Source: an uncultured Clostridia bacterium
GTDB lineage: Bacteria > Bacillota > Clostridia > TANB77 > CAG-508
Direction of reading: 5' to 3'
NCBI GenBank assembly: GCA_934122235.1
Contig: CAKOWE010000004.1
Coordinates: 28,429-92,428, forward strand
DNA length: 64,000 nucleotides
The translations under genes and the position numbers were made by a program. A model generated the notes under the pieces. It saw only the letters and a list, made by a program, of their open reading frames with translations. It was not told the DNA's origin and made no database searches. Below, piece after piece: positions 59,444 through 64,000 of the stretch (the first letter of the stretch is position 1; the number at the start of each line of letters is the position of its first letter).

Positions 59444-60055
59444 ATGAAAAAAGAAAACTCTGATACCGAAATTACTGAAAACAATAAAAAAAATAGATTA
59501 TTAGATACAGCATTTAAACTTTTTACAGAAAGAGGTATAAAAGATACCTCTATTCAGGAAATTGTAGACAACGCTAATGTTGCAAAAGGCACATTTTATT
59601 TATATTTTAAAGATAAATATGAAATTAGAGATATATTAATAGCTAAAAAATCTCATAAATTATTTTCAGACGCATTATGCGAATTGCATAAAAATTACAT
59701 ATACGACTTATCTGATCAAGTTATTTTTATCATAAATTACGTAATTGATGAATTATCTAAAGCCCCTACTTTACTTAAATTTATTTCAAAAAACTTATCT
59801 TGGGGAATTTATAGTCAAACTTTTTTAAAACTATATGAACAAGAAGGAAAATCCGAAGATAGTGTTTACAAATTATTTTTAAAAGGTGCTGCTCAAGAAA
59901 ATATTAAAGACCCTGAAGTCACACTATACATGATAATAGAATTAGTTAGTTCAACCTGTTTTAATTCCATTATATATAAACAACCACTTTCAATAGAAGA
60001 ATTTAAACCATATCTATATCAAACAATCAAACTATTAATTAATAGTAAAAAATAG
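59444..60055 (+). CDS. TetR-family repressor of the MMPL operon
   Basis: 203 residues. The HTH is FTERGIKDTSIQEIVDNANVA with KGTFYLYFKDKYEIRD, the TetR signature. The helical C-terminal ligand domain has no specific motif. It is divergent from the MMPL operon with three likely operators in between. The inducer is unknown. Confidence 0.88.
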   Translation: MKKENSDTEITENNKKNRLLDTAFKLFTERGIKDTSIQEIVDNANVAKGTFYLYFKDKYEIRDILIAKKSHKLFSDALCELHKNYIYDLSDQVIFIINYVIDELSKAPTLLKFISKNLSWGIYSQTFLKLYEQEGKSEDSVYKLFLKGAAQENIKDPEVTLYMIIELVSSTCFNSIIYKQPLSIEEFKPYLYQTIKLLINSKK

Positions 60056-60059
60056 ATTA

Positions 60060-60083
60060 AAAGAGTATCTGTTAGATACTCTT
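60060..60083. terminator. Terminator between tetR and spoIVA
   Basis: An aaagagtatct/agatactcttt stem with a 3-base loop and a following T-run, between convergent genes. It resembles the 10291 terminator in sequence. Confidence 0.8.
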
Positions 60084-60104
60084 TTTTATTTCATTTAATA
60101 GACT

Positions 60105-61583
60105 TTATAATATAATGCAAATTAATCCTCCACTTCCCTCGTTTATAATTCTCTCAAGTGTTTCTTGCAATTTTGCTTGAGCATCTTCTGGCATTTTATA
60201 AAGTTTATTTTGTAATCCTTCATTTACCAATTCATGTAAACTCTTTCCAAATATATTTGATTCCCATATTTTTATTGGATCATTAGCAAATTCAGATAAC
60301 AAAGAGTTTACTAATTCTTCTGACTGTTTCTCACTACCAACAATTGGAGAAACTTCAGTTTCTATTTCTGCCCTTATCATATGTATTGATGGTGCTTTTG
60401 CTTTTAATTTAACTCCATACCTAGATCCCTGTTTTACCATTTCAGGTTCATCTAATATTAATTCTTCCATAGATGGCGTTACTATTCCATAACCTTTTCT
60501 TTTTACATCATCTAATGCACCTGAAATTTTATCATATTCCTTTTTTACCTTTGCCATCTGAGTAATTGTTACAAACAAATCTCCTTCATTTTTTACTTCA
60601 ACTCCAGAAATTTCTGTCAACATTTTGTAGAACAATTCTTCCTTCATAGAAATATCAACAGTAATCGAACCATTTCCTAAGTTTATTGACTCAACTGTTG
60701 TCTTTTGAATAATTTCTGTTTTTTGAATTCCACTTATTCCATTATTTATTTCTCTTAATAATTTTATACCTTTAAATGATTCCTTTATTTCTTTATATAG
60801 TTCTATTTTTAAAGGATTTTCATAATCTAAGCTTTCTATCCATTTTGGTAGATTTATATTTACTCTTTCTATTGGAAACTCATACAATATCTTTCCAAAA
60901 ATATTGTTTATATCTTCATTAGTCAATCTTACACAATTAGTTGGAATTACCGGGGTATTATATTTGTTTTCTAATTCCCTTGCTAATTGTTTTGTACTAT
61001 CTGAATATGGGTTATCTGTATTTAATACAATAACAAAAGGTTTGTTTAACTCTTTTAATTCTCTTACAACTCTTTCTTCAGCTTCAACATATTCTTCTCT
61101 TGGAATCTCCGTTATACTTCCATCTGTTGTAACAAGTATACCTATTGTAGAATGCTCTTGAATAACCTTCCTAGTTCCAATTTCTGCTGCTGTTTCAAAT
61201 GGTATTTCTTCGCTAGACCATGGTGTTTTTACCATTCTTGGCATTTCGTCTTCCATGTAACCAAGTGCATTATTTACAAGATACCCTACACAATCTACTA
61301 AACGTGTCTTCAATTTTAAATTGTCACCTATAGTTATTTCAATAGCCTCATTTGGAACAAACTTTGGTTCAGTTGTCATTATTGTTCTCCCAGCTGCACT
61401 TTGTGGTAATTCATCTTTTGCTCGTTCTCTTTTGTATGAATTTTCTATATTAGGTATAACCAATAGATCCATAAAATTCTTTATAAAAGTAGATTTTCCA
61501 GTTCTTACAGGTCCTACCACTCCGACATATATATCTCCATCTGTTCTTGTCGCAATATCTTCATATATCTCCAAATTCTCCAT
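60105..61583 (-). CDS. spoIVA: Stage IV sporulation protein A
   Basis: 492 residues. It starts MENLEIYEDIATRTDGDIYVG, with Walker A GPVRTGKSTF, then ATPase switch motifs around EIGTRKVIQEHSTIGI and VLNTDNPYSD, as in SpoIVA. It ends SGGLICIIL, close to the family ending. SpoIVA polymerises on the forespore membrane with ATP hydrolysis as the base of the spore coat. aggaggtaaa precedes the start. Confidence 0.96.
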   Translation of the reverse strand: MENLEIYEDIATRTDGDIYVGVVGPVRTGKSTFIKNFMDLLVIPNIENSYKRERAKDELPQSAAGRTIMTTEPKFVPNEAIEITIGDNLKLKTRLVDCVGYLVNNALGYMEDEMPRMVKTPWSSEEIPFETAAEIGTRKVIQEHSTIGILVTTDGSITEIPREEYVEAEERVVRELKELNKPFVIVLNTDNPYSDSTKQLARELENKYNTPVIPTNCVRLTNEDINNIFGKILYEFPIERVNINLPKWIESLDYENPLKIELYKEIKESFKGIKLLREINNGISGIQKTEIIQKTTVESINLGNGSITVDISMKEELFYKMLTEISGVEVKNEGDLFVTITQMAKVKKEYDKISGALDDVKRKGYGIVTPSMEELILDEPEMVKQGSRYGVKLKAKAPSIHMIRAEIETEVSPIVGSEKQSEELVNSLLSEFANDPIKIWESNIFGKSLHELVNEGLQNKLYKMPEDAQAKLQETLERIINEGSGGLICIIL

Positions 61584-61752
61584 AAAAAATTTACCTCCTA
61601 ATAAAATGTTTGTACTATTTAAACTTTAATTAATGTATATTACTTTTGAATTATTAATATTCCTTTTTTTAGTATATTTTCCATATTTATTGGAAAATAT
61701 ATATTTAACTAAAATTTAAAATATTAAAAAATTATTGAGAAAGGAGTACATT

Positions 61753-63447
61753 GTGAGCAAAAATTTTTTAAATAACCTTTCAAATATTTTTTTATACAAA
61801 GAACATTCTAATTATAATTTTACTTTACCAACTCAAGGCAGTCCAGAAAACTTTCAACCCAGTAACACACCTGAACCAGATGCTTTAAACCCAGACTCAC
61901 AAACAGTAAACACATCTATTAGCACCAATTTAAATTATATTAAAGCTAAATATAATTCTCTTATTAATAGTGATGTTAATATTAGAGAATTCTATGTTAT
62001 GGTAACAGATAAAAGATTTAAAGCATTTTTAATTTACATCGATGGTATGGCTAATGCAGATAGTATTAATCAATTTATTTTAAAACCTTTAATGTTAAGA
62101 AACAGAACAAATACTCACACCAAAAATAATATTTGCAAAATACAAAACAGTGAAAATTTTAATTTAAATGAACATATAGCTAATTGCCTTATACCTCAAA
62201 ATCAAGTAAGTATATTAGAAAATTTTTCACAAATTATTTCTGACATAAACGTAGGAAACTGCATAGTATTTGTAGACACTTTGCCTATTGCTTATAGTAT
62301 TGATGTTAAAGGCTTTAAACAGAGAAGTATTTCAAGCCCACAAAATGAAATTATTGTAAGAGGTTCTCAAGAAGCCTTCGTTGAATCATTAAGAACTAAT
62401 ACCTCAATTCTTAGAAGATTAATAAACAATGAAAATCTTATTATTGAAAATACTTCTGTTGGAAAAGTAAGTAATACAAAAGTTGCAATTTGTTATATGA
62501 ACAATATAGCCAATGCAGATTTAGTTGCTGAAGTACAATATAGAGTAAACAATTTAGATATAGATTCATTAATATCAGCTGGTCAATTAGAACAATTAAT
62601 ACAAGATAATGGAAAAAATATGTTTCCTCAATTAATAGCTACAGAAAGGCCCGACAAAACAACCTATGCACTTTTAGAAGGAAAAGTTGTTGTTATTGTT
62701 AATGGCTCTCCCTACGTTCTAATTATGCCTGGGATTTTTCGTGACTTCTTAACTTCTCCAGAAGATGTTAATTTAAAATATCAATTTGCAAACCTAGTCA
62801 AAACAATTAGACTAATAGCAGCTCTTATTGCATTGTTGTTACCAGGTTTATATATTGCTATAACCAATTATCATCAAGAATTAATCCCAACAGAATTATT
62901 ATTTGCAATTGCTGCATCTAGAGAATCTGTTCCATTTCCAATTATATTCGAGCTATTGTTTATGGAAATTGCTTTTGAACTTATAAGAGAAGCAGGATTA
63001 AGAGTACCATCTCCAATAGGTTCAACTATTGGTATAGTTGGTGCACTAATACTTGGAGATGCTGCAGTAAAAGCAAGTATTGTAAGCCCAATTTTAATAA
63101 TAATTGTTGCTTTAACTGCTTTATGCTCATTTTCTATTCCTGATTTATCTTTAAACTTTACTTTTAGAATTTTAAGATTTGTATATATAATCCTTGGATA
63201 TATAGGAGGTTTTTTAGGAATTGGCTTAGGATTATTTGGACTATTACTTTCACTATCAAATCTAACTTCTTTTGGTGTTCCATATTTAGTACCTAATTTA
63301 GCCCGTCCACTAAGAAGAGCCACTTCATCATACTTTTCTTTACCTATTTGGGAAAGAGAAAAAAAGCCTAATTTCTTAGCAACTAAAAATGAAAATTCTC
63401 AAGGTCACATAAGCATGAAATGGAAATATCCAAAAAATAATATTTAA
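61753..63447 (+). CDS. gerKA: Spore germination receptor A subunit (GerA/GerKA type)
   Basis: 564 residues from GTG 61753, chosen because aaaggag lies 8 bases upstream. The N-terminal soluble domain ends around VVIVNGSPYVLIMPGIFRDF. The membrane domain has four or five helices with REAGLRVPSPIGSTIGIVGAL, the family's best-kept stretch. It is part of the inner-membrane nutrient receptor. It is followed by gerKB. Confidence 0.93.
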   Translation: MSKNFLNNLSNIFLYKEHSNYNFTLPTQGSPENFQPSNTPEPDALNPDSQTVNTSISTNLNYIKAKYNSLINSDVNIREFYVMVTDKRFKAFLIYIDGMANADSINQFILKPLMLRNRTNTHTKNNICKIQNSENFNLNEHIANCLIPQNQVSILENFSQIISDINVGNCIVFVDTLPIAYSIDVKGFKQRSISSPQNEIIVRGSQEAFVESLRTNTSILRRLINNENLIIENTSVGKVSNTKVAICYMNNIANADLVAEVQYRVNNLDIDSLISAGQLEQLIQDNGKNMFPQLIATERPDKTTYALLEGKVVVIVNGSPYVLIMPGIFRDFLTSPEDVNLKYQFANLVKTIRLIAALIALLLPGLYIAITNYHQELIPTELLFAIAASRESVPFPIIFELLFMEIAFELIREAGLRVPSPIGSTIGIVGALILGDAAVKASIVSPILIIIVALTALCSFSIPDLSLNFTFRILRFVYIILGYIGGFLGIGLGLFGLLLSLSNLTSFGVPYLVPNLARPLRRATSSYFSLPIWEREKKPNFLATKNENSQGHISMKWKYPKNNI

Positions 63448-63465
63448 ATTTATAGGAGGAATTTT

Positions 63466-64000
63466 ATGAATAGTACAAAAATGGGATTATTTGAAGCAAT
63501 ATTTTTTGTATTAACAGTAATAACCAACAAAATAATTTTAAATCTTCCTAAATACATTATTGTTAAATGCGGTAGTAGTGCTTGGATAAATATAATATAT
63601 ATAAGCATTATTATGCTATTTTTCGTTCTTATTACAATTAAACTTTTTAAAAAATTTGAAGGCAACGATATTTTAGATATTTCTAATTATCTTGGTGGAA
63701 AAGGATTAAAATCATTCTGTGGAATTGGATACATTTTTTCATATATACTTGTTTCTTTTTTAGTATTAAGAGATTTCTCAGAAACCTTAATAACAATATA
63801 TTATTCTAATTCACCTCTAATATTTATTATGCTATTTATTATTATTGGTATGTTGTTCGGCAATAAATTCGGTTTCAAAGCTATTATTAAAACTAATTTA
63901 TATATAATGCCAATAGTCATTTTTAGTATATTAGTCATGTTTTTTTCAAGCTTGAAAAATTTCGAATTTCAAAGTTTATTTCCTATACTAGGTAACGGAG
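63466..64000 (+). CDS. gerKB: Spore germination receptor B subunit (GerKB type), 3' end outside window
   Basis: At least 178 residues, with five or more hydrophobic helices and an amino-acid-permease-like layout beginning MNSTKMGLFEAIFFVLTVI. AGGAGG lies 7 bases before the ATG. It is 18 bases downstream of gerKA. It probably senses germinants and is followed by a C subunit beyond the window. Confidence 0.88.
   Translation, partial: MNSTKMGLFEAIFFVLTVITNKIILNLPKYIIVKCGSSAWINIIYISIIMLFFVLITIKLFKKFEGNDILDISNYLGGKGLKSFCGIGYIFSYILVSFLVLRDFSETLITIYYSNSPLIFIMLFIIIGMLFGNKFGFKAIIKTNLYIMPIVIFSILVMFFSSLKNFEFQSLFPILGNG

Overview
The window comes from a very AT-rich, monoderm, endospore-forming member of the Clostridia. 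The sporulation and germination genes yabG, spoIIID, spoIVA and gerKA/gerKB support this. So do the Firmicutes-type housekeeping clusters (rpoD-dnaG, pyrH-frr-uppS-cdsA-rseP, holB-ricT, walR-walK), the four-subunit pyruvate:ferredoxin oxidoreductase, and AGGAGG-type ribosome binding sites. Nearly all genes use A/T-ending codons. I cannot name the species.

Layout. 1-4.6 kb: end of an acyl-CoA synthetase, a small membrane protein, truA, a foreign-looking cysteine-rich beta-repeat protein, and the c-di-AMP cyclase cdaA. 4.6-14.4 kb: HD-GYP protein, a BspA-type surface protein, the spore protease yabG, rny, a GGDEF response regulator, membrane and exported proteins, and a lone MazF-type toxin. 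14.5-28.3 kb: dusB, rodA, minE, minD, cca, porCDAB, spoIIID, a ferredoxin, ricT, holB, lepB and a WalK/WalR-like pair. 28.4-36.6 kb: one giant cyclic-glucan-synthase-like gene. 36.8-45.1 kb: an orphan gene, a two-component system with HD-GYP output, and a one-module NRPS ending in a reductase. 45.2-54.6 kb: tRNA-Met, rpoD, dnaG, carD, dut, rseP, cdsA, uppS, frr, pyrH. 54.7-64 kb: a DUF308/long-coil/MMPL operon facing a TetR regulator, spoIVA, and the start of a gerK operon. No gene-free stretch exceeds 300 bases.

Main discovery. Five unrelated genes (truA, yabG, the walK-like kinase, the cyclic glucan synthase, rseP) are each broken into two frames. In all five the break lies exactly on an in-frame CGG codon. 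Skipping the C (+1) lets the ribosome read GGN (glycine) and restores the family sequence, including conserved glycines of the kinase G2 box, RseP and TruA. I scanned both strands by eye for in-frame CGG in all the other genes and found only two more, in the 2856-3395 gene and in spoIIID. Those are the two genes with clearly atypical codon use. CGG therefore appears to act in this organism as an unassigned or starved codon, or as part of a four-base CGGN codon, that triggers efficient +1 frameshifting to glycine. To my knowledge no such general CGG-to-Gly +1 recoding has been described. The count was done by hand and should be repeated by program on the whole genome.
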